Made by a program: the position numbers and the translations under genes. A stretch of DNA of 50,783 bases, from NCBI GenBank assembly GCA_947476215.1, contig CANJQI010000012.1:1-50783 (forward strand). The letters are read 5' to 3'. This DNA is from Betaproteobacteria bacterium. GTDB lineage: Bacteria > Pseudomonadota > Gammaproteobacteria > Burkholderiales > SG8-41. Under the pieces are notes generated by a model. The model had not been told where the DNA came from, made no database searches, and worked only from the letters and a program-made list of their open reading frames with translations. Each line of letters begins with the position of its first letter. The stretch's first letter is position 1. Positions 38,082-47,764 of the stretch are shown here, one piece after another.

Positions 38082-38096
38082 CAACCGCCAGGGAAC

Positions 38097-38118
38097 CGCG
38101 GCGGAGGCGGCCGCCGCG
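38097..38118. terminator. Strong GC hairpin between convergent genes
   Basis: CGCGGCGG (38097-38104) and CCGCCGCG (38111-38118) form an 8-bp all-GC stem with a 6-nt loop, exactly in the 42-bp gap between the convergent chalcone-isomerase-like and ETF-QO genes. No U tract follows, so it may act as a bidirectional pause or end-protecting structure rather than a textbook intrinsic terminator. Confidence 0.5.
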
Positions 38119-38123
38119 TGGGC

Positions 38124-39773
38124 TTACATGTTCGTATAGTTGGGCCCGCCGCCGCCCTCGGGCGTAATCCACACGATATTCTGCGTCGGATCCTTGATGT
38201 CGCATGTCTTGCAGTGCACGCAGTTCTGCGCGTTGATCTGCAACCGCGGATTCGCGTTGTCTGCATCCCTGACGATTTCATAGACACCGGCCGGGCAATA
38301 GCGCTGTTCAGGTGCATCGTACAGTTCGAGATTCACGTTGACCGGGACGGACGGATCCTTAAGTGTCAAGTGACAAGGCTGGTCTTCGCTGTGATTGGTA
38401 TTCGAAATGAATACCGAGGACAGCCGGTCGAACGAGATGACCCCGTCCGGCTTCGGATAATCGATCGGGGATGCCTGCGCCTTATTCAGGAGCGTTTCAT
38501 GATCGGAATGGTCATGGTGCAGCGTCCAGGGCGCGCGGCCCCGCAGCAGTATCTGGTCGATACCAAACATCAGCGTGCCGGTGTACAGGCCCTTGCTCAT
38601 CCACGGTTTGAAATTACGTGCCTTGTGCAACTCCTGATGCAGCCAGCTTTTGCGGAACGATTCCGGGTAGCTCGTCAGTTCGTCCGACGCGCGTCCAGCC
38701 TTGACGGCCTCGAAAGCCGATTCCGCCGCCAGCATGCCGGACTTGATCGCGCAATGACTGCCTTTGATGCGTGATGCGTTGAGAAAACCGGCATCGTCCC
38801 CGACCAGGCAACCGCCGGGAAAGGTCAGTTTCGGCAGCGATTGCAATCCTCCCGCCGAAATCGCGCGTGCACCGTAAACCAGACGTTTGCCGCCTTCCAG
38901 GAAAGTCCGGATCTCGGGATGGGTCTTGTAGCGCTGGAACTCCTGATAGGGACTCAGGTACGGGTTGGTGTAGCCAAGCCCGACGACGTAGCCTATCGCC
39001 ACCAGGTTGTTTTCCATGTGGTACAGAAATGATCCGCCGTAGCTGTCGCTCGGTAATGGCCATCCCGCCGTGTGGATAACCAGGCCGAGCTGATGTTTTT
39101 CCGGTTTGATTTCCCATAGTTCCTTGAGGCCGATGCCGTATACCTGCGGGTCCACGCCGTCGCGCAGTTTGTAACGTTGCTGCAATTGCTTGCCGAGATG
39201 TCCCCGGCAACCTTCGGCGAAAAAAGTGTATTTGGCATGCAGTTCCATGCCGGGTTGGTGTGCATCGGTCGGCTTGCCGTCCTTGCCTATGCCCATGTCG
39301 CCGGTGGCCACGCCCTTGACGCTGCCGTTCTCGTTGTAAAGCACTTCGGCAGCCGCAAACCCCGGAAAAATCTCTATACCCAAGGCTTCCGCCTGCTGCC
39401 CCAGCCAGCGACAGACGTTTCCCAGGCTGATCACATAGTTGCCGTGGTTCTGCAGGCAGTCGGGCAAGAGTACGTTGGGTATGCGGAACGCCGATTTCTC
39501 GCTGAGCACCAGGAAGCGGTCCTCGCTGACCGGCGCATTGAGCGGCGCATCCAGTTCTTTCCAGTTGGGTATCAGTTCATTGAGCGCGCGCGGATCCATG
39601 ACCGCGCCGGAGAGGATGTGCGCGCCTACTTCGGAGCCTTTTTCGATGACACACACACCGATTTCGTGTCCGTGTTCCGTTGCCAGTTGCTTCAGGCGTA
39701 TCGCGGCGGCTAGCCCGGCAGGTCCGGCACCTACGATTACAACGTCATACTCCATCGATTCACGGTCTGCCAC
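38124..39773 (-). CDS. Electron transfer flavoprotein-ubiquinone oxidoreductase
   Basis: Membrane-bound FAD/4Fe-4S enzyme passing electrons from ETF (reduced by acyl-CoA dehydrogenases) to ubiquinone, 549 residues. FAD loop YDVVIVGAGPAGLAAAIRLK at the start, GAHILSGAVMDPRAL, and the C-terminal cluster ligands in RYCPAGVYE and NCVHCKTCDIKDP. GGAGGA seven to eight bases before GTG 39773 supports that start over ATG 39755. It completes the electron path for the FadE encoded in the same region although it is on the opposite strand; ETF subunit genes are not in the window. Confidence 0.95.
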   Translation of the reverse strand: MADRESMEYDVVIVGAGPAGLAAAIRLKQLATEHGHEIGVCVIEKGSEVGAHILSGAVMDPRALNELIPNWKELDAPLNAPVSEDRFLVLSEKSAFRIPNVLLPDCLQNHGNYVISLGNVCRWLGQQAEALGIEIFPGFAAAEVLYNENGSVKGVATGDMGIGKDGKPTDAHQPGMELHAKYTFFAEGCRGHLGKQLQQRYKLRDGVDPQVYGIGLKELWEIKPEKHQLGLVIHTAGWPLPSDSYGGSFLYHMENNLVAIGYVVGLGYTNPYLSPYQEFQRYKTHPEIRTFLEGGKRLVYGARAISAGGLQSLPKLTFPGGCLVGDDAGFLNASRIKGSHCAIKSGMLAAESAFEAVKAGRASDELTSYPESFRKSWLHQELHKARNFKPWMSKGLYTGTLMFGIDQILLRGRAPWTLHHDHSDHETLLNKAQASPIDYPKPDGVISFDRLSSVFISNTNHSEDQPCHLTLKDPSVPVNVNLELYDAPEQRYCPAGVYEIVRDADNANPRLQINAQNCVHCKTCDIKDPTQNIVWITPEGGGGPNYTNM

Positions 39774-39891
39774 TGCGCGTTCCTCCGTATTGAATTTATC
39801 CGCACTATGCGAACATTATACCGCTGGAAACCAGCGCTGCCATTTTGCGCACGGCTTGAATTTTGCGCACGGCTTGAGTTACATGCGCAAC

Positions 39892-41184
39892 TTAATCGTG
39901 GCGTCCATTTTGGATATGCCGCGCGCAGATGATGCCGCTGCGTACCGCGGCCTCTATGGTGGCCGGATATACGCTTGCCGTGTAGTCGCCAGCGAGAAAG
40001 AAATTCCTGGCGGGCGTAAGCTGAGGCGGTCGATTGACACCGACTGTGCAGGAAAACGTCGCGCGCTTTTCGGCGATCACGCGCCGCCACAACGGCTCGG
40101 GCAACGCGTGGAAGTGTTGTTTAAGTTCTTCGTGTATGTGTATGCCCAGTGTTTCCTGATCCAGGGCCTGGTGCTCGCCTTCGGCGCTGATCACCGCACC
40201 CACGAGTCCGCGCTGGCCGCACAGTTTCTCGCGGTCAAATACCCAATGTATCAGGCCGCCGGTCAGGCCGAGCATGGGAGCGGGCAGCGCGACAGCGTCT
40301 GGATACTGCAGCCATACCGAGTGTATGGATTGATAGCGCAGGCCGTTGATGGTGTCTGCAATGCCGGCGAGTGCGGGTATGCCACCGAGCATATCGTGGA
40401 CCTGATGCGGCGAGATCGCGCATATGACGTGACTGAAGACCTGACGGTTCTCGTTGGTCGTTACCGCATAGCCGTCACCATGCGTTTCGAGCGCGCTTAC
40501 CCGTTGTCCGGTGATGACGTGGCCGCCGCGGCCGGTAATCCACGCCGCCGCAGGTTCCGGGAACAATGCGGACAGATCGACGCGCGAAATCAGCATGTCG
40601 CTGGCGTCACGTGCGCCACTCAAACTGTCCTTGATTACATTGAGAAACACTTGGGCTGACGCGCTGGCGGGCGGTGTGTTAAGCGCGGCAACGCACAAGG
40701 GGCGCCACATCACGCGGCACACTTTCTCGGATTGACTATGCTGCTGCAGTAGTGTTTCAACGCTGATGTCGCTCGCGAGCTGGAACTGCATGCGTTGCAG
40801 AGCGACCATGAACCGGGCCAGCCCCAACCGCTCGGAAAAACTCAGACCGCTTGCACGCATCACGCCGGCGAGTAGATGCAGGGGCGCCGGCAGACGCGGT
40901 GCCGACAGTCTGAATTCGCCGTGGATGTGCCAGTCCATCGGAAGCCGCAGCAGGGCGGATTCGTGTCCGGGATGGACCTGGCGGATCAGTCGCAGCGTTT
41001 CACTATATGCGCCGATCAGGATATGTAATCCGTTGTCGAGGAGCGTATCGCGAAAGTTGACGCGCCGTGCGCGTCCGCCCAATTGTAGAGCCGCCTCGTA
41101 AACGGTAACCGATATTCCTGCCGCAGAGAGATCCACCGCCGCAGCCATGCCCGCATAACCGCCGCCTATGATGGCGACTTGCAC
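39892..41184 (-). CDS. hpnE: Hydroxysqualene dehydroxylase
   Basis: FAD-dependent amine-oxidase-like enzyme converting hydroxysqualene to squalene, third step of the HpnCDE route; 430 residues. N-terminal dinucleotide loop VAIIGGGYAGMAAAVDLSAAG, YEAALQLGGRARRV, then LDNGLHILIGAYSETLRLI; C-terminal FAD motif FFLAGDYTASVYPATIEAAVRSG. It starts at GTG 41184, set by the FAD loop; no strong ribosome site. It is separated from hpnD by a PrpF-family gene, with 74 bp between PrpF and hpnE. No shc (squalene-hopene cyclase) is in the window. Confidence 0.92.
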   Translation of the reverse strand: MQVAIIGGGYAGMAAAVDLSAAGISVTVYEAALQLGGRARRVNFRDTLLDNGLHILIGAYSETLRLIRQVHPGHESALLRLPMDWHIHGEFRLSAPRLPAPLHLLAGVMRASGLSFSERLGLARFMVALQRMQFQLASDISVETLLQQHSQSEKVCRVMWRPLCVAALNTPPASASAQVFLNVIKDSLSGARDASDMLISRVDLSALFPEPAAAWITGRGGHVITGQRVSALETHGDGYAVTTNENRQVFSHVICAISPHQVHDMLGGIPALAGIADTINGLRYQSIHSVWLQYPDAVALPAPMLGLTGGLIHWVFDREKLCGQRGLVGAVISAEGEHQALDQETLGIHIHEELKQHFHALPEPLWRRVIAEKRATFSCTVGVNRPPQLTPARNFFLAGDYTASVYPATIEAAVRSGIICARHIQNGRHD

Positions 41185-41258
41185 GGCGTTACGCCTGTCT
41201 CATGGCGCTGTCACGGGGGCGGATGTCAGGTTCCTGGACTGGCATGCGGTTCCGGGGT

Positions 41259-42395
41259 TCAGGCTGCAACCTTTGTGGATGCCGTTGATCGCGATGGCTG
41301 GCTTCCGAATTCCGGCGCCCATATCCTGGAAGGAATCAGAACTTCCCCCTGGAACAAGCGGCGCGCGGTTCGAATTAGGGCGGCGCGCCGCATTTGCGGT
41401 GGGTTCACGCTGAAGTCCACGTCAAGGTCGATATCGATGATGCCGGACGGGTGCTCAATTTTGACGATCCCCTGCGGCGCGCGGGCAAGCGGCGCCAGCT
41501 TGTAAGCCACGGTATCGGGTATGGCGCACGCCGACGCCACGCAGACGGTACCGGTCACCGCATGCGCAGTGTGGCAGCTATAAGGAACGAAATAACGCGA
41601 TGCGATCGTGCCGCCATTGCGCGGGCGTGCGAGCAGGCCTATCTTGGGTACCACCGCTTTGGATACGTCGCCCATGCCCATTAGTGCGCCGGCTTTGATC
41701 CGTATCGCTTCCATGCGTTCATACAGTTTTCGGTCGGCATCCAGCTCGGCTGCTGATTCATGGCCGGTCTTCCCAAGTTGTTCCGCCGCCATGAGTATCA
41801 TGGGCATCGCAACATCGACACAGCTGACATCGATACCATCGATCGAATCGACCGGTTTTCCAGTCGGCAGCAGCTTTCCGGTCACGGCGCCGATCGCGCT
41901 TTCGAAATTTATTTTCACTGGTGCGGCACTTCCGGGTACGCCGGCAATCTCGATATCCCCTTCGTAGTTCACGACGCCGCCAGGCGTTTCGATGATGGCT
42001 TCAATCAGCGACTGGGTGTTGGTGTTGTAGATGCGCACCGGGGTCTCGCCGGGCCGCGCCGCGACCAGGCCGGCTTCGATCGCATACGGCCCCACCGCAA
42101 CCAGCATGTTGCCGCAATTAGGTTGAGTGTCGACGATGCGCTCGCCGACCAGCACCTGTGCAAACAAATAGTCGACATCAGCGCCGGGCTGGGTCGATTT
42201 GCTGATGATGGCGACCTTGCTGCTGAGCGGGTTACCGCCGCCTATGCCGTCAACCTGAATTTCGTGAGGTGTGCCCATGGCTGCAATGAGGACCTCGTCG
42301 CGTTTCTTCGGATCGGACGGCAGGTCCGAGGCGAGAAAAAACGGGCCCTTGGACGTGCCGCCGCGCATCAATACACAACGGATCTTGGTTTGCAT
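41259..42395 (-). CDS. PrpF-family isomerase/tautomerase
   Basis: A 378-residue PrpF/DUF453-type protein of the diaminopimelate-epimerase fold. Signature CVLMRGGTSKGPFFLASDLP at the N-terminus, VDGIGGGNPLSSKVAII, TQPNCGNMLVAVGPYAIEAGL, GDVSKAVVPKIGLL, and SCHTAHAVTG. Relatives are PrpF (aconitate isomerase partner of AcnD) and 4-oxalomesaconate tautomerase (GalD/LigU). It is unlikely to act in squalene synthesis; the position between hpnD and hpnE on the same strand is odd. ATG 42395 has GGGAG nine bases upstream; ATG 42401 is too close to it. Could serve with the LigI-like amidohydrolase at 9008, which is speculation. Confidence 0.88.
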   Translation of the reverse strand: MQTKIRCVLMRGGTSKGPFFLASDLPSDPKKRDEVLIAAMGTPHEIQVDGIGGGNPLSSKVAIISKSTQPGADVDYLFAQVLVGERIVDTQPNCGNMLVAVGPYAIEAGLVAARPGETPVRIYNTNTQSLIEAIIETPGGVVNYEGDIEIAGVPGSAAPVKINFESAIGAVTGKLLPTGKPVDSIDGIDVSCVDVAMPMILMAAEQLGKTGHESAAELDADRKLYERMEAIRIKAGALMGMGDVSKAVVPKIGLLARPRNGGTIASRYFVPYSCHTAHAVTGTVCVASACAIPDTVAYKLAPLARAPQGIVKIEHPSGIIDIDLDVDFSVNPPQMRRAALIRTARRLFQGEVLIPSRIWAPEFGSQPSRSTASTKVAA

Positions 42396-42461
42396 GGTCA
42401 TATACTCCCGCGATTTGAATTTTCAGCGTGCATTATATCGTCTGGAAAGTGGAGCACTACA

Positions 42462-43295
42462 CTAGCCCTGGACCCAGGTTTTCCATGCGATCCAGAGCTT
42501 GCGCAATGGGGTCAGTGACGTGCGTTGGGTCAATACCTTGGATCCGTCGGTGCGAATTTCGTCCAGAAGCGTGCGGTAAATCGCCGCCATGACCAGTCCC
42601 GGACGCTGTGCCCTGCGGTCCGCCGCCGGCAGAAACGCGAACGCAGCGGAGTAGTATCCAAGCGCGCGCTCGATCTGCATTTCCATCAACTGCCGGAAGC
42701 CGTCACTCTCCCGCGCGTGCATGATGTCTGAAACCGACACTTGGTAGCGCGCGAGTTCATCAAGCGGTAGATAGACGCGGTCGCGGCGGGCATCTTCCCC
42801 GACATCCCGGATGATGTTGGTGAGTTGAAATGCCATGCCGAGGTTTTCCGCGTAATTGAGCGTATCGGGATTTTCGTAGCCGAAGATTTCCGCGGAGAGC
42901 AGGCCTACGACGCCGGCAACTCGGAAGCAATATGGTTTAAGCGCATCGAAATCGGCATATCGGTGTTGCGTAAGGTCCATCTCCATGCCATCGATGAGTT
43001 CGAGCAATCGCTCCTTCTGCAGCCTGAATTGCGCAACGACGGGAACCAATGCTCGGGCGACGGGATGTTGTGGCGTGCCTTCGTAAATTGCCGACACCTG
43101 GTCGCGCCACCACGCGAGCTTGGTCCGTGCCACGCCGGCGTCCGTGCATTCGTCCACTATGTCGTCGACTTCGCGGCAGTACGCATACAGTGCTGAGATA
43201 GCGCGTCGTCGCTCAGGTGGCAAAAACAGAAAACTGTAATAGAAACTGGAGCCGCTTTGCGCGGCCTTGCGCTGGCAGTATTGGTCTGGCGTCAT
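42462..43295 (-). CDS. hpnD: Presqualene diphosphate synthase
   Basis: Condenses two farnesyl diphosphates to presqualene diphosphate; 277 residues, all-alpha prenyl-condensing fold. Two Asp-rich motifs bind Mg-diphosphate: YCREVDDIVDEC near residue 42 and LTNIIRDVGEDARRDRVYLPLDEL near 160. SGSSFYYSFLFLPPERRRAISALYAY at the N-terminus is typical of HpnD. It lies 41 bp downstream of hpnC and 66 bp upstream of the PrpF gene. The phytoene-synthase family is similar, but pairing with hpnC and hpnE supports squalene. Confidence 0.93.
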   Translation of the reverse strand: MTPDQYCQRKAAQSGSSFYYSFLFLPPERRRAISALYAYCREVDDIVDECTDAGVARTKLAWWRDQVSAIYEGTPQHPVARALVPVVAQFRLQKERLLELIDGMEMDLTQHRYADFDALKPYCFRVAGVVGLLSAEIFGYENPDTLNYAENLGMAFQLTNIIRDVGEDARRDRVYLPLDELARYQVSVSDIMHARESDGFRQLMEMQIERALGYYSAAFAFLPAADRRAQRPGLVMAAIYRTLLDEIRTDGSKVLTQRTSLTPLRKLWIAWKTWVQG

Positions 43296-43336
43296 AGTGG
43301 TGCAGGATACAGGAATCTGGTTGCAGGATCAGAACA

Positions 43337-44149
43337 CTATCGCATGGTCAGCGCGTGCAGCAACATCAGTGGCCAGTCGTAGGAACGCAGTTTGGGCCTG
43401 CGTCGGAATACGTCGCCATGCGCGGCGGCGATCTTGCTCAGGATACGTTCCCCGCCGGCGATGATCATGCGCATTTCGAGTCCTATGCGACCTGTCAGTG
43501 CTCGTCCCAGCGGAGCGCCGTCTCTGAGCATGCGCCGTGTACGATGGACTTGAAAGGTCATAAAATCCGTCCACGGGCCGCCGCTATCCCGGGAAGCAAT
43601 CTGCGCCTCGGTTATGCCGAAACGGTTCATCTCGTCCAGCGGCATGTAGATTCGGTGGTTGGCGTAGTCGATGGCAATGTCCTGCAGAAAGTTAATCATC
43701 TGCAGGCTTGAGCAGATGCTGTCGGAATGGCCAAGATTCCGCGGAGTTGCCGCGCCATAGAGCAGCAGCAGCAGGCGACCGACCGGATTCGCGGACCGTG
43801 TGCAGTAGTCGAGTACCTCGCCCAGATCCGCATATCTTTTTTTTGTTACGTCTTGGGAAAACGCCGACAGCAGGTCATGAAACAAGCTGTATGGCAAGCC
43901 GAATTCCCTGATCATGGGCGCGAGTTCCTGGAACAGCCGGACGAGCGAGCGTTGGCCGCGTTCGATCAGACGCAGTTCATCGCCAAAGCTTGCCAATAAC
44001 GCCAGCCGCTCGCTGTCCGGCCGATCGCCTTCATCGGCAAAGTCGTCCGCGGTGCGCGCAAAGTGATAGATCAATTCGACGGGCCGGCGCAGATGCGCCG
44101 GCAGCAGCACCGAGGCCACAGGAAAGTTTTCGTAGTGATCTATTGCCAT
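43337..44149 (-). CDS. hpnC: Hydroxysqualene synthase
   Basis: Converts presqualene diphosphate to hydroxysqualene; 270 residues, the first gene of the hpn run. Motifs: YENFPVASVLLPAHLRRPVELIYHFARTADDFADEG with the first Asp-rich site, KKRYADLGEVLDYCTRSANPVGRLLL, and INFLQDIAIDYANHRIYMPLDEM with the second site, where one Asp is altered as is usual in HpnC. ATG at 44149 is divergent from tRNA-Leu/tig with about 110 bp between, so the promoters of both lie there. Confidence 0.93.
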   Translation of the reverse strand: MAIDHYENFPVASVLLPAHLRRPVELIYHFARTADDFADEGDRPDSERLALLASFGDELRLIERGQRSLVRLFQELAPMIREFGLPYSLFHDLLSAFSQDVTKKRYADLGEVLDYCTRSANPVGRLLLLLYGAATPRNLGHSDSICSSLQMINFLQDIAIDYANHRIYMPLDEMNRFGITEAQIASRDSGGPWTDFMTFQVHRTRRMLRDGAPLGRALTGRIGLEMRMIIAGGERILSKIAAAHGDVFRRRPKLRSYDWPLMLLHALTMR

Positions 44150-44221
44150 GCAAAAGAGGGGAAACGGGTAGTATTCAGGGACTTAAGTCACGGTCGTGTG
44201 TTGCCGCGCTCGTCGTCAAGG

Positions 44222-44250
44222 CTGACGGAAGCCGGTAATTATATTACAAT
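44222..44250 (+). promoter_or_regulatory. Promoter of tRNA-Leu (and perhaps tig-clpPX)
   Basis: CTGACG at 44222-44227 and TACAAT at 44245-44250 make a good sigma-70 pair with a 17-bp spacer, ending nine bases before the mature tRNA 5' end. Because tig starts 35 bp after the tRNA with no hairpin between, this promoter may also read into tig. Confidence 0.6.
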
Positions 44251-44259
44251 CAAAGTGTT

Positions 44260-44344
<85 letters not shown>

Positions 44345-44379
44345 GAACTCCAAACCTTAGTAAGTCTCGGAAGGAAATA

Positions 44380-45687
44380 ATGGCAGCGACTTTGGAAAAT
44401 GTCAGTCAATTGGAACGTCGGCTCAACATCTCGTTGCCAGCGACGGAAATTAATGGCGAAGTGCAGAACCGGCTAAAACGTCTTGCGCGCGACGTCAAGA
44501 TGCATGGGTTTCGCCCCGGCAAGGTGCCCCTTAAGGTTGTCGCGCAGCAGTATGAGGACCAAGTGCGGCGGGAGGTGCTGGGTGATGCGCTGCAGAAAAA
44601 TCTTGGGGAGGTGGTGCGTGAACAGAACCTCAAGGTCGCGGGCTATCCACGCTTCGAGCCCAGCACCGCGGCGCCGGGCGGATCGCAAGTTGAATTCAGC
44701 GTTACTTTCGAGGTTTATCCCGAGGTTGTGGTCGGGGACATTAGCGCTGCGACCATATCGCGGCCACAGATCAGCGTCGGCCAAGCAGAGGTAGACCAGA
44801 CGCTGGAAATCATGCGCAAGCAGCGCGCGAGCTATGAGACTGTAGACCGCGCGGCCGCTAACGCCGACAAGGTTACCATCGACTATAGCGGGCAAGTTGC
44901 CGGCGTCGCGTTTGACGGCGGGAAGGGTGAGGACTTTGCGGTCATACTGGGCGAAGGACGACTCCTCAAAGATTTCGAGAATCAGGTCGTTAATATGGCA
45001 ACAGGAGCCGCAAAGACATTTGAATTACTTTTCCCAGAGGACTACCATAATAAGGAAATCGCTGGAAAATCAGCGACTTTTGAGGTTAAGTTAAAGCAGG
45101 TTGCCGAGCCCAGACTACCCGAGGTGGATGCTGATTTCGCGAAATCCCTCGGTGTTGCAGACGGTAGTCTGGATGTGATGCGCAAGGAGATATTCGAGAA
45201 CATCGAGCGTGAGGTTAAACGGCGAGTCAATGCGCGCGTTAAAGATCAGATTATGCAGGCGCTTATCGATGCAACCAAAGTCGAGGTGCCGAAATCACTG
45301 ATCGAAATCGAGATTGAGCGTATGACCGCCGCGGCACGCAAAGATTTGGAAGCGCGCGGGATTAAGACCGATGGAATGCCGATACCGCGTGATTTGTTTG
45401 AGAAGCAGGCGCAGCGTCGGGTCATGCTGGGTTTGATTTTGGCGGAAGTCGTCAGGGCTAATGCCTTGCAGGCCAAGCCGGAACAGGTGCGCGCAATGGT
45501 GGATGAGCAGGCTAGAACTTACGAGCAGCCGGAGCAGGTGGTACAGTGGTTTTATCAGGAGCCGGAGCGGCTGCGGGAATTCGAGTCCATCGTGCTGGAA
45601 GACAATGTGGTGGCATGGGTCACGGCCCATGCCAAGGTGGAAGATCAAGCCGTAACATTTGACGATTTGATGGGGCACAATAAATGA
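44380..45687 (+). CDS. tig: Trigger factor chaperone
   Basis: Ribosome-bound chaperone with peptidyl-prolyl isomerase activity; 435 residues, normal. N-terminal ribosome-binding signature [24 protein letters not shown] (residues about 45-70), central FKBP domain ([31 protein letters not shown]), and a long helical C-terminal part. GGAAGGA before ATG 44380 sets the start; an open frame beginning inside the tRNA is not used. The stop overlaps the clpP start, so folding and proteolysis genes are coupled. Confidence 0.97.
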   Translation: MAATLENVSQLERRLNISLPATEINGEVQNRLKRLARDVKMHGFRPGKVPLKVVAQQYEDQVRREVLGDALQKNLGEVVREQNLKVAGYPRFEPSTAAPGGSQVEFSVTFEVYPEVVVGDISAATISRPQISVGQAEVDQTLEIMRKQRASYETVDRAAANADKVTIDYSGQVAGVAFDGGKGEDFAVILGEGRLLKDFENQVVNMATGAAKTFELLFPEDYHNKEIAGKSATFEVKLKQVAEPRLPEVDADFAKSLGVADGSLDVMRKEIFENIEREVKRRVNARVKDQIMQALIDATKVEVPKSLIEIEIERMTAAARKDLEARGIKTDGMPIPRDLFEKQAQRRVMLGLILAEVVRANALQAKPEQVRAMVDEQARTYEQPEQVVQWFYQEPERLREFESIVLEDNVVAWVTAHAKVEDQAVTFDDLMGHNK

Positions 45688-46328
45688 TGCGGCATGGCGG
45701 TAGCGCACAGCACGGAATCGAGCCGCAGGGGCTGGGATTGATTCCGATGGTCATTGAACAGAGCGGCCGTGGTGAGCGCGCCTACGATATTTATTCGAGG
45801 TTGCTCAAGGAACGTGTCGTATTTCTGGTTGGGCCGGTTAACGAGGTCACCGCCAACGTAATCGTGGCGCAACTGCTGTTTCTCGAATCGGAAAATCCTG
45901 ACAAGGATATATCTTTTTACATCAACTCCCCTGGCGGTTCCGTTTCGGCGGGGTTGGCGATTTACGACACGATGCAATTCGTCAAACCCGACGTGTCTAC
46001 GCTGTGCGTCGGGCAGGCGGCGAGCATGGGCGCGCTGCTTCTGACCGCCGGTGCGAAGAACAAGCGCTTCTGCCTGCCGAATTCGCGCGTGATGATCCAT
46101 CAGCCGATGGGCGGCTTTCAGGGGCAGGCTTCCGATATCGAGATTCATGCCAAGGAAATCCTGTTTTTGAAGGGCCGCCTCAATGAAATTATGGCAAAGC
46201 ACACGGGTCAGAAAATCGAGGCGGTCGAAAAGGATACCGATCGCGATAATTTTCTGTCCGCCGATCAGGCTGTGCAATATGGTCTGATCGACAAGGTGCT
46301 TGCCAGCAGGGCGGATTCGGCAAAATAA
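45684..46328 (+). CDS. clpP: ATP-dependent Clp protease proteolytic subunit
   Basis: Serine peptidase forming the double-heptamer chamber used with ClpX or ClpA; 214 residues. Catalytic Ser in [16 protein letters not shown] near residue 112, His in [15 protein letters not shown] near 137, and Asp in [23 protein letters not shown] near 186. [19 protein letters not shown] near the start fits the mature N-terminus, with a short processed leader before it. It starts at the ATGA overlap with tig; two consecutive ATGs (45684, 45687) are possible. clpX follows 44 bp later. Confidence 0.97.
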   Translation: MMRHGGSAQHGIEPQGLGLIPMVIEQSGRGERAYDIYSRLLKERVVFLVGPVNEVTANVIVAQLLFLESENPDKDISFYINSPGGSVSAGLAIYDTMQFVKPDVSTLCVGQAASMGALLLTAGAKNKRFCLPNSRVMIHQPMGGFQGQASDIEIHAKEILFLKGRLNEIMAKHTGQKIEAVEKDTDRDNFLSADQAVQYGLIDKVLASRADSAK

Positions 46329-46372
46329 TGTTTTATAATAAAAATCAATAGCGAAAGCGACGGGGCCAGCGT

Positions 46373-47638
46373 ATGTCAGACAAAATCGGCAGCGAGAAAC
46401 TGCTGTATTGCTCTTTCTGCGGTAAGAGTCAGCATGAAGTGCGTAAACTCATTGCTGGTCCATCCGTATTTATCTGCGACGAATGCATCGAGTTGTGCAA
46501 CGACATCATTCGCGAGGAAACCCAGGGCGAGCACGCAGGCAAGGGGGCCAAGTCCGACTTGCCCGTGCCGCACGAGATCCGCAAGATACTCGACCAGTAC
46601 GTGATCGGACAGGAAGTTGCCAAGAAGATACTGTCGGTCGCGGTATACAACCATTACAAACGTCTGAAGAATCTGTCCAAGAACGACGACATAGAGCTTG
46701 CCAAGAGCAATATCCTTCTCGTCGGGCCGACCGGTTCCGGTAAAACGCTGCTGGCGCAGACGCTTGCGCGACTGTTGAATGTGCCTTTTGTGATGGCTGA
46801 TGCCACTACCCTGACGGAAGCGGGTTATGTTGGAGAAGACGTTGAAAACATCATTCAGAAGTTGCTGCAGAAATGCGATTACGATGTGGAGAAAGCGCAG
46901 CGCGGCATTGTTTACATAGACGAGATCGACAAGATCTCCCGCAAATCGGACAACCCGTCAATTACCCGCGATGTTTCCGGCGAAGGGGTGCAGCAGGCTC
47001 TCTTGAAGTTGATTGAAGGCACGATCGCTTCGGTGCCGCCACAGGGCGGGCGCAAGCATCCGAACCAGGAGTTCGTGCAGGTCGATACCACGAATATACT
47101 ATTCGTGTGCGGCGGCGCTTTCGACGGGCTCGACAAGGTCATACGCGCACGTTCGGAAAAAGGCGGCATTGGTTTTGGAGCGGAAGTCAAAAGCCGCGAC
47201 GACCGCAAGGACATGAGCAAAGTGCTGCGCGACGTGCAGCCCGAAGATCTGATCAAATACGGACTGATTCCCGAGTTCGTCGGACGTTTGCCCGTGGTGG
47301 CTACGCTGGGGGAGCTCGACGAGGGAGCGTTGATGCAAATTCTGACGGAACCCAAGAACGCGTTGCTCAAGCAATATCAAAAATTGTTCGCCATGGAGGG
47401 CGTCGAGCTCGAAATGCGCGAGTCCGCGCTACACGCGCTGGCGCGCAAGGCCCTGGAACGAAAAACGGGCGCGCGCGGGCTGCGCTCCATCCTTGAGCAG
47501 ACGCTGCTCGACACCATGTTCGATCTTCCTTCTCTCGATAATGTGATCAAGGTCGTGGTTGACGAAGGATCCATAGGCACAGATACGCGGCCTATCCTGA
47601 TCTATTCTGACCAACCGAAGGTAGCAGGTTCGGTATAA
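46373..47638 (+). CDS. clpX: Clp protease ATP-binding unfoldase ClpX
   Basis: AAA+ unfoldase of 421 residues that delivers substrates to ClpP. The N-terminal zinc domain has Cys pairs in LYCSFCGKS and [10 protein letters not shown]; Walker [16 protein letters not shown], Walker [12 protein letters not shown], and the [10 protein letters not shown] segment near the pore/ClpP loops. The gap after clpP is AT-rich with no good terminator, so the two are probably one transcript. Two hairpins follow before lon. Confidence 0.98.
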   Translation: MSDKIGSEKLLYCSFCGKSQHEVRKLIAGPSVFICDECIELCNDIIREETQGEHAGKGAKSDLPVPHEIRKILDQYVIGQEVAKKILSVAVYNHYKRLKNLSKNDDIELAKSNILLVGPTGSGKTLLAQTLARLLNVPFVMADATTLTEAGYVGEDVENIIQKLLQKCDYDVEKAQRGIVYIDEIDKISRKSDNPSITRDVSGEGVQQALLKLIEGTIASVPPQGGRKHPNQEFVQVDTTNILFVCGGAFDGLDKVIRARSEKGGIGFGAEVKSRDDRKDMSKVLRDVQPEDLIKYGLIPEFVGRLPVVATLGELDEGALMQILTEPKNALLKQYQKLFAMEGVELEMRESALHALARKALERKTGARGLRSILEQTLLDTMFDLPSLDNVIKVVVDEGSIGTDTRPILIYSDQPKVAGSV

Positions 47639-47658
47639 TTCATCTTATGCCAACCCGA

Positions 47659-47685
47659 TCCCGCGTAAAGTTCAATGTCGCGGGA
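47659..47685 (+). terminator. Hairpin downstream of clpX
   Basis: TCCCGCG and CGCGGGA pair over 7 bp around a 13-nt loop, 21 bp after the clpX stop. No U tract follows. It is the first of two adjacent hairpins in the 126-bp clpX-lon gap and may attenuate read-through. Confidence 0.4.
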
Positions 47686-47687
47686 CC

Positions 47688-47718
47688 GGTGCCCCGGATT
47701 GATATTTACCGGGGCGCC
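47688..47718 (+). terminator. Strong second hairpin between clpX and lon
   Basis: GGTGCCCCGG (47688-47697) pairs with CCGGGGCGCC (47709-47718), ten pairs with one G-T wobble and an 11-nt AT loop. It is more stable than the hairpin just before it. The downstream tract is CA-rich rather than T-rich, so it could be a terminator for clpX or a leader structure for lon, whose own promoter must lie in or after it if lon is separate. Confidence 0.5.
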
Positions 47719-47764
47719 CCAACAACTACTTTGTACGCTTCGTACTCTACTCAGGTGAAATTAC

